Source: Thiohalocapsa sp963698775 (GTDB lineage Bacteria > Pseudomonadota > Gammaproteobacteria > Chromatiales > Chromatiaceae). Taken from it: a stretch of DNA of 64,000 bases. Numbering within the stretch: position 1 is the first letter of the stretch; each line of letters starts with the position of its first letter. The stretch covers positions 1 through 64,000 of the forward strand of contig CAVOSE010000012.1 of the NCBI GenBank assembly GCA_963698775.1, in the 5' to 3' direction. The notes under the pieces are model-generated. The model was not told where the DNA came from, searched no databases, and saw nothing but the letters and a program-made list of their open reading frames with translations. This document shows positions 45,322 to 56,109 of the stretch, in pieces. Both the position numbers and the translations under genes were made by a program.

Positions 45322-47946
45322 CTATTCGACATTCGCGACTCGTTCCTGCACCCACCGGTTGACCAACTCCAGCGCCGCGGGAATCCCCGCTGGATCGGAG
45401 CCGCCGGCCTGTGCCATGTCCGGCCGGCCACCACCGCGCCCACCGACCTTCTCCGCCGCCGCCTTGACCAGGTCACCGGCCTTGAAGCGGCTGGTGAGGT
45501 CTTTGGTGACCCCGGCGATCAGGCTGACCTTGCCGTCACTCTCGGTGGCTAGCAGCACGATACCGGAGCCGACCTTGTTCTTGAGCTGGTCCAGCGTGTC
45601 GCGCAGGGCCTTGGGGTCGGCACCGTCGAGCCGGGCGGCGAGGACCTTGACGCCCTCGACTTCCACCACCTGATCGGCGAGGTCGCTGCCGGCGGCGCTG
45701 GCGAGTTTGGCCTTGAGCTGATCCAGTTCCTTTTCGAGCTTGCGGGAGCGCTCCACCAATTGCGCGACCTTGTCGTCGGCATCACCGGCGGCGCCCTTGA
45801 CCAACTCGGCGATGCGGGCCAGCCGCGACTCCTGGTCCTCGACCCAGGTCAGGGCACGGTCGCCGGCGACGGCCTCGATGCGGCGCACGCCGGAACTGAT
45901 GCCGCCCTCGGACAGCACCTTGAACAGCCCGATGTCGCCGACCGCACGCACGTGGGTACCGCCGCACAATTCGGTGGAGAAGTCGCCCATGCGCAGCACG
46001 CGCACCTGATCGGCGTACTTCTCGCCGAACAGGGCCATGGCGCCGGACGCCTTGGCATCCTCCAGCCCCATGATGCGGGTCTCGACGTTGTGGTTTTCGC
46101 GGATTTCGCGATTCACCAGGCGCTCGATCTCCCGCAGTTGTTCGCGGCTGACCGGCTCGAAGTGGGAGAAATCGAAACGCAAGCGATCGGGGTCGACCAG
46201 CGACCCGCGCTGCTGCACGTGCTCGCCGAGTACCTGCCGCAGCGCCGCATGCATCAGATGGGTTGCGGAGTGATGCAGCGCCACGGCGCGACGCCGCTCG
46301 GCATCCACCCGCGCAGCGACCCGATCTCCCACCAGCAGTTCGCCGTCGCTGACACGGCCGATGTGGCAGATGACCCCGTCGCCCTGCTTGCGGGTATCTT
46401 CGACATTGAAGCGCGCGGCGCCACTGTCGGAGTGACGCTCGAGCCAGCCGCGGTCGCCGACCTGGCCACCGGACTCGGCATAAAAGGGTGTGACGTCCAA
46501 CACCACCAGCCCGCTCTCACCGGCGCTCAGCCGATCGCGGGGCTCGCCGTCGGCATACAGCGCAACGACGGTGCCCTCCCCTTCCAAATCCTCATAGCCG
46601 ATGAAATCGCTCTCGCCATCCAGGTCGATCGTGATCTCCTGTCCGGCGCCGAATTGACTGGCGGCGCGGGCGCGCTCCTTTTGCGCCTCCATCGCCCGCG
46701 CGAAGCCCGCCATGTCCAGGCTTAGACCACGCTCGCGGGCGATATCGGCGGTGAGGTCCGCCGGGAAACCGTAAGTATCGTAGAGCCGGAACACCGCCTC
46801 GCCGGGGATCTGCTTGTCGGACAGTCCGGAGACGACATCCTCAAAGATCCGCAACCCTTGCTCCAACGTGTCCGCAAAGCGTTCCTCCTCGGTCTTCAGC
46901 ACGCGCTCAACGTGCTGCTGCCTGGCGCGCAGTTCCGGGTAGGCGTCGCCCATCTGCTGCACCAACGGCGCGACCAAACGATAAAAAAACGGCTGCTGTT
47001 GGCCCAACTGGTAACCGTGGCGGATGGCGCGACGAATGATGCGCCGTTGCACATAGCCGCGGCCCTCGTTGCCGGGGGTGACACCATCCACCACAAGAAA
47101 GGCAGCGGAGCGGATGTGATCGGCGATCACGCGCAGCGACTTGGCCTCGCGGTCGTCGCAGCCGGTGGCCTCGGCAGCGGCGGCGATCAGGGCCTGAAAC
47201 AGATCGATCTCGTAGTTGCTGTGCACGCCCTGCATGACGGCGGCGAGACGCTCCAGGCCCATGCCGGTATCCACCGACGGGTGCGGCAGCGGGGTCAGCT
47301 TGCCGCCGGCGTCCCGGTCGTACTGCATAAAGACCAGGTTCCAGATCTCGACATAGCGGTCGCCGTCTTCGTCCGGCGAGCCGGGCGGTCCACCGGCGAT
47401 CCGCGGGCCATGATCGTAGAAGATCTCGGAACAGGGACCACAGGGACCGGTCTCGCCCATGGACCAGAAGTTGTCCTTTTCGCCGCAACGCGAGAAGCGT
47501 TGCGGGTCGATGCCGATCTCTTCCAGCCAGATCTTCTCCGCCTCAGGGTCGTCGACGAACACCGTCACCCAGAGTCTTTCCGGCGGCAGCCCCAACACCT
47601 CGGTGAGGAACTCCCAGGCATAGCCGATGGCCTCGCGCTTGAAGTAATCACCGAAGCTGAAGTTGCCGAGCATCTCGAAAAAGGTGTGATGGCGGGCGGT
47701 GTAGCCGACGTTTTCGAGGTCATTGTGCTTGCCGCCGGCCCGCACGCAGCGTTGCGATGAGGTCGCTTTGCTGTAGGGGCGCTTCTCGCGCCCCAGAAAG
47801 ACGTCTTTGAATTGCACCATGCCGGCGTTGGTGAACAGCAGGGTCGGGTCGTTCCCCGGCACCAATGGGCTGCTATCGACCACGCTGTGACCGCGGTCGG
47901 CGAAGTAATCGAGGAAGGCTTGACGAAGCTCAGCGCTGCTCTTCAT
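45322..47946 (-). CDS. alaS: Alanyl-tRNA synthetase
   Basis: 874 residues, normal length. The N-terminal class II core begins MKSSAELRQAFLDYF with SSPLVPGNDPTLLFTNAGM. The editing domain has ALHHSATHLMHAALR (HxxxH) and TELCGGTHVRAVGDIG (CxxxH) for zinc. A coiled-coil and C-Ala domain with GGGRPDMAQAGG close the protein. It charges tRNA-Ala and clears mischarged Ser and Gly. Order recA-recX-alaS-lysC-csrA is conserved. Confidence 0.97.
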   Translation of the reverse strand: MKSSAELRQAFLDYFADRGHSVVDSSPLVPGNDPTLLFTNAGMVQFKDVFLGREKRPYSKATSSQRCVRAGGKHNDLENVGYTARHHTFFEMLGNFSFGDYFKREAIGYAWEFLTEVLGLPPERLWVTVFVDDPEAEKIWLEEIGIDPQRFSRCGEKDNFWSMGETGPCGPCSEIFYDHGPRIAGGPPGSPDEDGDRYVEIWNLVFMQYDRDAGGKLTPLPHPSVDTGMGLERLAAVMQGVHSNYEIDLFQALIAAAAEATGCDDREAKSLRVIADHIRSAAFLVVDGVTPGNEGRGYVQRRIIRRAIRHGYQLGQQQPFFYRLVAPLVQQMGDAYPELRARQQHVERVLKTEEERFADTLEQGLRIFEDVVSGLSDKQIPGEAVFRLYDTYGFPADLTADIARERGLSLDMAGFARAMEAQKERARAASQFGAGQEITIDLDGESDFIGYEDLEGEGTVVALYADGEPRDRLSAGESGLVVLDVTPFYAESGGQVGDRGWLERHSDSGAARFNVEDTRKQGDGVICHIGRVSDGELLVGDRVAARVDAERRRAVALHHSATHLMHAALRQVLGEHVQQRGSLVDPDRLRFDFSHFEPVSREQLREIERLVNREIRENHNVETRIMGLEDAKASGAMALFGEKYADQVRVLRMGDFSTELCGGTHVRAVGDIGLFKVLSEGGISSGVRRIEAVAGDRALTWVEDQESRLARIAELVKGAAGDADDKVAQLVERSRKLEKELDQLKAKLASAAGSDLADQVVEVEGVKVLAARLDGADPKALRDTLDQLKNKVGSGIVLLATESDGKVSLIAGVTKDLTSRFKAGDLVKAAAEKVGGRGGGRPDMAQAGGSDPAGIPAALELVNRWVQERVANVE

Positions 47947-48054
47947 GGGGCAACAGACTCAAGGTGGCGGGTGCATACGTGGGATCAGGGGATGGGGCTG
48001 GGGCGACTTCGGGGTCGGATTCCGTGACACAACAGCGGCGATGTCGGCATCGAA

Positions 48055-48522
48055 TCAGCGCGCGCCCTCAAGGAAACGGGCAATCAAGTGTGAAGGAAAC
48101 CCACGATATTCCAGGAATCGGGCGCGCTTTGCCAGCGTTTGTGACTCGTCTCTTGATCCAGCTCCAAAGCGACGGTCGTGTGCAGCGCCAATCAACGCCA
48201 GACAGTCATCGTCCGGTATGTGGAGATGAGGCTCGAATTGCGCGTCCGAAAGACCCTTTTCGCGCAATTCGAAGCGGATGCGTACCGGGCCGAAGCCCTT
48301 ACTAAGCCGCTCCGCGACATAGACCTCAATCAGGCGCGACTCGCTGAGCAGCTCGGCCTGCTCCAGGTCGTCGAGTACGGTGTCGATGTCGTCGGCTGGA
48401 TACCCGCGCGCCGTCAGCTTTCGAGTCAGTTCCAGGCGGGAATGCTCGCGCGTGGTCAACAGCTTGACCGCGCGACTTCTGATCTCCGACAACGGCGCGG
48501 GCGCCTCGGATGAAGGCGTCAT
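48055..48522 (-). CDS. recX: RecA regulator RecX
   Basis: 155 residues, all helical with three-helix RecX repeats (LLTTREHSRLELTRKL; LIEVYVAERLSKGFGPVRIRFEL; ARFLEYRGFPSHLIARFL). RecX blocks extension of RecA filaments. It begins 24 bases after the recA stop on the same strand, so the two are probably co-transcribed and RecX is made by read-through. Confidence 0.92.
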   Translation of the reverse strand: MTPSSEAPAPLSEIRSRAVKLLTTREHSRLELTRKLTARGYPADDIDTVLDDLEQAELLSESRLIEVYVAERLSKGFGPVRIRFELREKGLSDAQFEPHLHIPDDDCLALIGAAHDRRFGAGSRDESQTLAKRARFLEYRGFPSHLIARFLEGAR

Positions 48523-48545
48523 AGTCAGCTCGCTCGGCGTAATGC

Positions 48546-49703
48546 TCAGGGCTTGGTCTCTGTCGGCCCAGCAAGCGACGCAGGCTTGGATCCAACCGCT
48601 GCCGCGGCCTTGACCGGCTTCGATTCCGCCTTCAGGTCAGCCTTCCCATCGGGTTTCGAGGCTGGCTTCGAGTCCGATTTCGAGTCTGGATTGGCCTCGG
48701 ATGTTGCTTCCGGCTTCGGCAGGAGGATGGCGCGAATCTTGGCCTCGATCTCGGCCGCCATGTCCGGATTCTCCTTGAGCAGATTGCGCACATTGTCCTT
48801 GCCCTGACCGATGCGGTTACCGTCGTAGCTGTACCAGGCGCCGGACTTGTCGATCACATTTTGCGCCACGCCCAGGTCGATGATCTCGCCCTCGCGGGAA
48901 ATACCCTCGCCGTACAAGATATCGAACATGACCTGTTTGAACGGCGGCGCCACCTTGTTCTTAACCACTTTCACCTTGGTCTCGTTACCGACTACCTCGT
49001 CGCCCTTCTTGATGGCGCCGGTACGACGGATATCGAGCCGAACCGAGGCGTAGAACTTCAGCGCATTACCGCCGGTTGTCGTCTCCGGCGAGCCGAACAT
49101 CACACCTATCTTCATCCGGATCTGATTGATGAAGATGACGATGGCATTGGAGCGCTTGATGTTCGCGGTGAGCTTGCGTAGGGCCTGGGACATCAGTCGC
49201 GCCTGCAGGCCGACGTGGGAATCGCCCATCTCGCCCTCGATCTCGGCCTTTGGCGTCAACGCCGCCACCGAATCGATGACCACGAGATCGACGGCACCGG
49301 AGCGCACCAGCATGTCCGTGATCTCCAGCGCCTGCTCGCCGGTGTCCGGCTGCGACACCAACAGTTCGTCCATATTGACGCCGAGCTTCTCCGCGTATTG
49401 CGGGTCCAGCGCATGCTCGGCATCGACGAAGGCCGCGGTGCCGCCGACCTTCTGCATCTCGGCGACCACATGCAGCGTCAGCGTGGTCTTACCGGAGGAC
49501 TCCGGGCCGTAGATCTCGATTACCCGCCCGCGCGGTACGCCGCCGATACCGAGTGCCACATCCAGCCCCAGCGATCCGGTGGAGACCGCCTCGATGTTCG
49601 GGATGGCGCCGGCATCGCCCATGCGCATCACCGAACCCTTGCCGAACTGCTTCTCGATCTGGCCCAGCGCGGCTGCCAGCGCCTTCTTGCGGTTGTCGTC
49701 CAT
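48546..49703 (-). CDS. recA: Recombinase A
   Basis: 385 residues from MDDNRKKALAAALGQ; open frame upstream is not conserved. Walker A is GPESSGKTTLTLHVVA, Walker B LVVIDSVAAL, the L1/L2 DNA-binding loops include GLQARLMSQALRKLTA and GNALKFYASVRLDIRR. The C-terminus beyond about residue 330 is a long tail of alternating Lys/Ser/Pro/Asp (KSDSKPASKPDGKADLKAE) in place of the short acidic tail of E. coli RecA. Catalyses strand exchange and LexA cleavage. No clear LexA box was seen upstream. Confidence 0.97.
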   Translation of the reverse strand: MDDNRKKALAAALGQIEKQFGKGSVMRMGDAGAIPNIEAVSTGSLGLDVALGIGGVPRGRVIEIYGPESSGKTTLTLHVVAEMQKVGGTAAFVDAEHALDPQYAEKLGVNMDELLVSQPDTGEQALEITDMLVRSGAVDLVVIDSVAALTPKAEIEGEMGDSHVGLQARLMSQALRKLTANIKRSNAIVIFINQIRMKIGVMFGSPETTTGGNALKFYASVRLDIRRTGAIKKGDEVVGNETKVKVVKNKVAPPFKQVMFDILYGEGISREGEIIDLGVAQNVIDKSGAWYSYDGNRIGQGKDNVRNLLKENPDMAAEIEAKIRAILLPKPEATSEANPDSKSDSKPASKPDGKADLKAESKPVKAAAAVGSKPASLAGPTETKP

Positions 49704-49761
49704 CCCAGCTCCGTCAATCGGGTAGCGGCGCCGCGGGGTTGGTGCGGCGTCGAAAGTACGG

Positions 49762-49792
49762 ATTATCACACAGCACGAGCGGGGCGTCACAA
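49762..49792 (-). promoter_or_regulatory. Weak candidate promoter for recA
   Basis: On the minus strand TTGTGA (49787-49792) and GATAAT (49762-49767, preceded by TGT as an extended -10) are 19 bases apart, slightly wide. The -10 is 59 bases before the recA ATG. Confidence 0.3.
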
Positions 49793-49870
49793 ACCGACCG
49801 CGGCAACAGCAATTTCAAATCGGGCCGGCTCACGTCAGGAGTCCGGAGCTTCAGCTGCGTCAGACTCGCC

Positions 49871-49901
49871 ATCGCTGGCTCAGCTTCGCCTGGCCAGCGA
49901 T
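49871..49901. terminator. Hairpin in the recA-thpR gap
   Basis: ATCGCTGGC-N13-GCCAGCGAT is a perfect 9-base stem 130 bases after the thpR stop and upstream of recA. It lacks a T-run on either strand. It could separate the thpR/pncC transcript from recA. The rest of the 49704-50028 gap shows no gene. Confidence 0.35.
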
Positions 49902-50028
49902 ACGATCAGGGCAAAGTTGAAACCGCTGCCGCGGCAATAGCTGCCCTACATTTTCACATCCTGCTGTTGGTACGGTCTTGCCGAAGCCACCATCGCCGCC
50001 ATCGCGATGACAAATCGCTCCCACCCGA

Positions 50029-50538
50029 CTAGCCCCGCAGCGGCCAACTGCGCAGGATGCGGTATGAGGGCGACCGGCCGGGCGCACTTGCGGCCAACAC
50101 GAAATCCTGCACCTGCCAGCCCAATGCCAAGGCCCGTGCCGGCAGCGGCGGCGCCTTGCGCGCCAGTGTGATGTGCGGACGATAAGGCCGGTTTTCCGGC
50201 GTGAATCCGCAGTTCAGCAGATGCTGCTGCAGCTGGCTGACCAGATTGATTAACGTCGGAGCCGCCTCCGGTTGCGCCAACCACAGGTGCTGCTTGGGCC
50301 AACTGCAAAGCTGCTCGACCGACAGCCAAAAAGGCGCCAGCGAGACGTTCTCGGCCGCCGTCGCGATACAGGGCCGAAGCCCAGCGTCGACGTTGCCGAT
50401 GAACACCAGCGTGACATGCAGATCCAGTGCATGGCTCATCCGCCCCGGCTGGCCCGGACAGGTTGCACGCTCCGCCACCAGGGCATCCCGCACCTCGGCC
50501 GGCGGCCACAGCGCAAAGAACAGCCGCTCAGCGGACAT
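50029..50538 (-). CDS. thpR: RNA 2',3'-cyclic phosphodiesterase
   Basis: 169 residues. Two HxTx motifs define the 2H phosphoesterase active site: LHVTLVFIG (about residue 40) and PHITLARK (about residue 120). ThpR/LigT opens 2',3'-cyclic phosphates on RNA; the old name reflects a ligase activity. Its start lies inside the 3' end of the pncC gene (11-base overlap), suggesting coupling. Confidence 0.9.
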   Translation of the reverse strand: MSAERLFFALWPPAEVRDALVAERATCPGQPGRMSHALDLHVTLVFIGNVDAGLRPCIATAAENVSLAPFWLSVEQLCSWPKQHLWLAQPEAAPTLINLVSQLQQHLLNCGFTPENRPYRPHITLARKAPPLPARALALGWQVQDFVLAASAPGRSPSYRILRSWPLRG

Positions 50539-51019
50539 CGGCCAACAGAGCGATCAAGCGCCGCAAGGCGTGCTCGACGGTTTGCCGGCGCACGCCGTCG
50601 CGATCACCGTCGAACCGCAGGGTCTCGGTCTTGACACGCCCGCCGAGCGCGAAACCGAAGCAAACGGTGCCGATCGGCTTTTCGGTGGAGCCGCCGCCGG
50701 GTCCGGCAATGCCGCTGACCGCTACCGCCACCTGTGCCGTGCTGCGGGTCAGCGCCCCCGAGACCATCTCGCGGACCACCGCCTCACTGACCGCGCCCTG
50801 CGCCTCCAAGGTCCGCACGGAAACGCCGAGCATGTCGCACTTGGCCGCATTGCTGTAAGTCACGAACCCGCGATCGAACCAAGCGCTACTGCCGGCAACA
50901 TCGGTCACACACTTGGCGATCCAGCCGCCCGTGCAGGACTCCGCCGCGGCCAGCACGAGCCCCGCGTCAAGCAGCCGCCCACCAAGCTCGGCGGCCAATG
51001 AGTCGATAGCGTCATTCAT
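50528..51019 (-). CDS. pncC: Nicotinamide-nucleotide amidase (CinA C-terminal domain)
   Basis: 163 residues from MNDAIDSLAAELGG. AAESCTGGWIAKCVTDV and SGIAGPGGGSTEKPIGTV are the hallmarks of PncC. It deamidates NMN to nicotinate mononucleotide in the pyridine salvage pathway. It is the stand-alone form, without the N-terminal MoeA-like CinA domain. Divergent from mnmA (94 bases between starts); order pncC upstream of recA is conserved in many gammaproteobacteria. Confidence 0.93.
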   Translation of the reverse strand: MNDAIDSLAAELGGRLLDAGLVLAAAESCTGGWIAKCVTDVAGSSAWFDRGFVTYSNAAKCDMLGVSVRTLEAQGAVSEAVVREMVSGALTRSTAQVAVAVSGIAGPGGGSTEKPIGTVCFGFALGGRVKTETLRFDGDRDGVRRQTVEHALRRLIALLADVR

Positions 51020-51113
51020 ACCCGCAGTTTCCCCCAGGCTCGCGGCAGCAACAAGCGCCGTCCCCTTCACGCTTCACCCTTAACCTTCACCTTAACGATA
51101 TACAATCCCAGCC

Positions 51114-52217
51114 ATGCCAGTCTGCCATCAACCGCCCCAACGCGTCTTCGTCGGCCTCTCCGGCGGTGTCGACTCCGCCGTCGCCGCGCACCTGTTGCAG
51201 CAGCAGGGTTTTGCCGTCGAGGCCCTGTTCATGAAGAATTGGGAGGAAGACGACGAACCCGGCTACTGCGCCGCGGCACAGGACTTGGCCGATGCCCAGG
51301 CGGTCGCCGCTCGGCTCGGCATCCGGCTGCACACGGTCAACTTCGCCACCGAGTACTGGGACCGGGTGTTTGCCTATTTTCTGGCCGAGTATCGCGCCTT
51401 GCGTACGCCGAATCCGGACGTGTTGTGCAACCGCGAGATCAAGTTTCGCGCCTTTCTCGAGCACGCACTGGACCGCGGCGCGGACTGGATCGCGACTGGA
51501 CACTATGCCCGCGTGACCCGCGATGATAGCGGCTCGCAGCTGCGCCTGTGTGCGGACGCCGACAAGGACCAGACCTATTTCCTGCACCTGCTCGATCAGG
51601 CGCAATTGACGCACGCGCTGTTTCCGCTCGCCGACTTGCACAAGGCGGACGTACGCGGCATCGCCCGCGAGCTTGGACTCGACAACGCGGAGAAGAAGGA
51701 CAGCACCGGGATCTGCTTTATCGGCGAGCGACGGTTCGGCGATTTTCTCGCCCGCTGGTTGCCCAGCGAGCCCGGCCCCATAGAGACCAGCGAGGGTCAG
51801 CTGCTGGGCGAACATCGCGGGCTCGCCTGGCACACCATCGGCCAGCGCTCCGGCCTTGGCATCGGCGGCGTGCGCGATGCCGGCGAGGCGCCCTGGTTCG
51901 TCGCAGCCAAGGATGCCGCACGCAACGCGCTGATCGTCGTCCAAGGCAGCGATCATCCGCTGCTCTATGCAAGCGAGCTGCATGGCGAACAGCTGCATTG
52001 GATCAGCGGCCATGCGCCCGCCCCGGCACCGATCGACTGCCTGTGCCGGCTGCGTCATCGTCAACCGCTACAAGCCTGCACCCTGGTCGAGTACGATAAC
52101 GGCCAATGCCGGGTCCGCTTCGCCCACCCCCAGCGCGCCGTCACCCCCGGGCAGTCGGCGGTGTTCTACGCTGGGGATGAATGTCTGGGAGGATGCGTCG
52201 TGGCGGAGAGTGGCTAA
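51114..52217 (+). CDS. mnmA: tRNA-specific 2-thiouridylase
   Basis: 367 residues. The PP-loop is GLSGGVDSAVAAHLL. The catalytic cysteines lie in NPDVLCNREIKF (about 105) and STGICFIGERRF (about 202), with TGHYARV and DKDQTYFLHLL around the active site. It adds sulfur to U34 of tRNAs for Lys, Glu and Gln. The last codons and stop overlap the start of the hexanucleotide-repeat element, which may have altered the extreme C-terminus. Confidence 0.96.
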   Translation: MPVCHQPPQRVFVGLSGGVDSAVAAHLLQQQGFAVEALFMKNWEEDDEPGYCAAAQDLADAQAVAARLGIRLHTVNFATEYWDRVFAYFLAEYRALRTPNPDVLCNREIKFRAFLEHALDRGADWIATGHYARVTRDDSGSQLRLCADADKDQTYFLHLLDQAQLTHALFPLADLHKADVRGIARELGLDNAEKKDSTGICFIGERRFGDFLARWLPSEPGPIETSEGQLLGEHRGLAWHTIGQRSGLGIGGVRDAGEAPWFVAAKDAARNALIVVQGSDHPLLYASELHGEQLHWISGHAPAPAPIDCLCRLRHRQPLQACTLVEYDNGQCRVRFAHPQRAVTPGQSAVFYAGDECLGGCVVAESG

Positions 52218-52405
52218 GTTGCTTGAGGGCGGCAAATGCTTGCAGACGAGCCAAGTTTCGATACGGCATCAGATCGACCAGACTCCTCGCAATCGAAATC
52301 GAGGATCGGGATCGGGATCGGGATCGGGTCACTCGCCACGATTTCGATACCGATACCGATACCGATACCGATACCGATACCGATACCGATACCGATACCG
52401 ACTAC
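52213..52405. repeat. Dispersed hexanucleotide-repeat element, copy 2
   Basis: Same layout as the element at 12958-13140. It opens with TTGCTTGAGGGCGGCAAA and TGCAGACGA, then GTTTCGATACGGC (compare GTTTTGATGCGGC in copy 1), a GGGATC run (about 52303-52328), the identical spacer GTCACTCGCCA, CGATTTC, and nine perfect GATACC units (52346-52399) against six in copy 1. It fills the gap between mnmA and hflD. The rest of the gap, 52406-52521, has no recognised signal. Confidence 0.85.
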
Positions 52406-52521
52406 TACTCCGGAGTTTTGGGCGGTTACGCTCGTACGCGACATGCAGCCGACACCTCGAATTCGCTGAGCGGCCAACACAATATTTTTTCAATCCCTGC
52501 CAACGAATCACTACCCCGTCC

Positions 52522-53151
52522 ATGGACCACACCGACCAAGATCGCACCATCGCCCTCGCCGGACTGCACCAGGCGGCCTACTGCGTGCAGCGCATCGCCA
52601 ACCGCGGCAGCGTCGACATCGATCAGATGGAGCCCTGCATCTACAGCCTGTTCCAGATCGACGCCGACGACGTGGCGGCCGTCTATGGCGAAGCCGGCGC
52701 GGTGGCCACCGGCGCGCGGCAGATCGTCGCGCAGATCACGGGGCAGCCGGAGCGGGACATGGAACTCACGCGCTATGTGGTCTCGCTGATGCGGCACGAG
52801 CGCAACCTCGCCAACCGGCGGGATATGCTGGCGGAGATCGGCGGCCGCATCTCCGGTGCCGCGGCGGCACGCGGAGACCTGCCGCTGCTCGATCGCGAGG
52901 TGCTGGCGGGTTTTGCCGGCATCTACGGCGACACCATCAGCAAGCTTGAGCCTCGCATCATCGTGCGCGGCAACCCCCTGTACCTGCAAAACCCGGAAAA
53001 TCAGGACCGCGTTCGCGCCCTGCTGCTGGCCGGCATCCGCTCTGCGATGCTGTGGCGGCAGACCGGCGGCACGCGCTGGCAAATGCTGCTGGGGCGCCGC
53101 AAGTTGCTGGACGCGGCCCGCGCCTATCTGTCTGGAAAGGCAAACGCCTGA
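52522..53151 (+). CDS. hflD: HflD-type protein (YcfC)
   Basis: 209 residues, all helical (MDHTDQDRTIALAGLHQAAY; GGRISGAAAARGDLPLLDREVL; GGTRWQMLLGRRKLLDAAR). In E. coli HflD affects lambda lysogenisation by binding CII; its native job is not known, but the gene normally follows mnmA, as here. The start is chosen at the ATG that matches the family N-terminus; open frame upstream consists of repeat sequence. Confidence 0.93.
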   Translation: MDHTDQDRTIALAGLHQAAYCVQRIANRGSVDIDQMEPCIYSLFQIDADDVAAVYGEAGAVATGARQIVAQITGQPERDMELTRYVVSLMRHERNLANRRDMLAEIGGRISGAAAARGDLPLLDREVLAGFAGIYGDTISKLEPRIIVRGNPLYLQNPENQDRVRALLLAGIRSAMLWRQTGGTRWQMLLGRRKLLDAARAYLSGKANA

Positions 53152-53323
53152 CAACGAACGGGCAACCGCGAACATTGCGCCGCGGTAGGTTCAAGCACCA
53201 ACCGCGTCGGGCCGAAGCGCCGAACACAATAGAAACAATTCAAGCAACGCGGGTGCGTTTCGCGCCCGGCGCGGCTAGAATCGCCGGATTACTGCACTGC
53301 AACATAATCATCGGGAGCACCGC

Positions 53324-55984
<2,661 letters not shown>

Positions 55985-56032
55985 AGGGAACGGCTCAGGG
56001 CCGAAATCTCTGAACTCTGGTCTCTGGGGTCT

Positions 56033-56062
56033 CTGGTGACGAAGCGCTAGCTTCGTCACCAG
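56033..56062 (+). terminator. Perfect hairpin between acnA and purB
   Basis: CTGGTGACGAAG-cgctag-CTTCGTCACCAG is a perfect 12-base stem (13 if the loop-closing C-G is counted), 48 bases after the acnA stop and just before purB. No T-run follows. It probably ends or slows transcription from acnA. Three short TCTCTGG repeats precede it. Confidence 0.55.
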
Positions 56063-56109
56063 TGGAACCTGAATCGCACCCGGTTAACAAACCACGACCA
56101 CACTCACCC

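Noticed and set aside
49704..49870. LexA box before recA
   Set aside because: A CTGT half-site is present near the -10 region but the ACAG half at the right distance is missing.
52214..52480. Open frames reading DTDTDT, RYRYRY or IGIGIG through the GATACC repeats
   Set aside because: Any frame across a hexamer repeat stays open. None has a conserved start or flanking protein sequence, and the block is an intergenic repeat.
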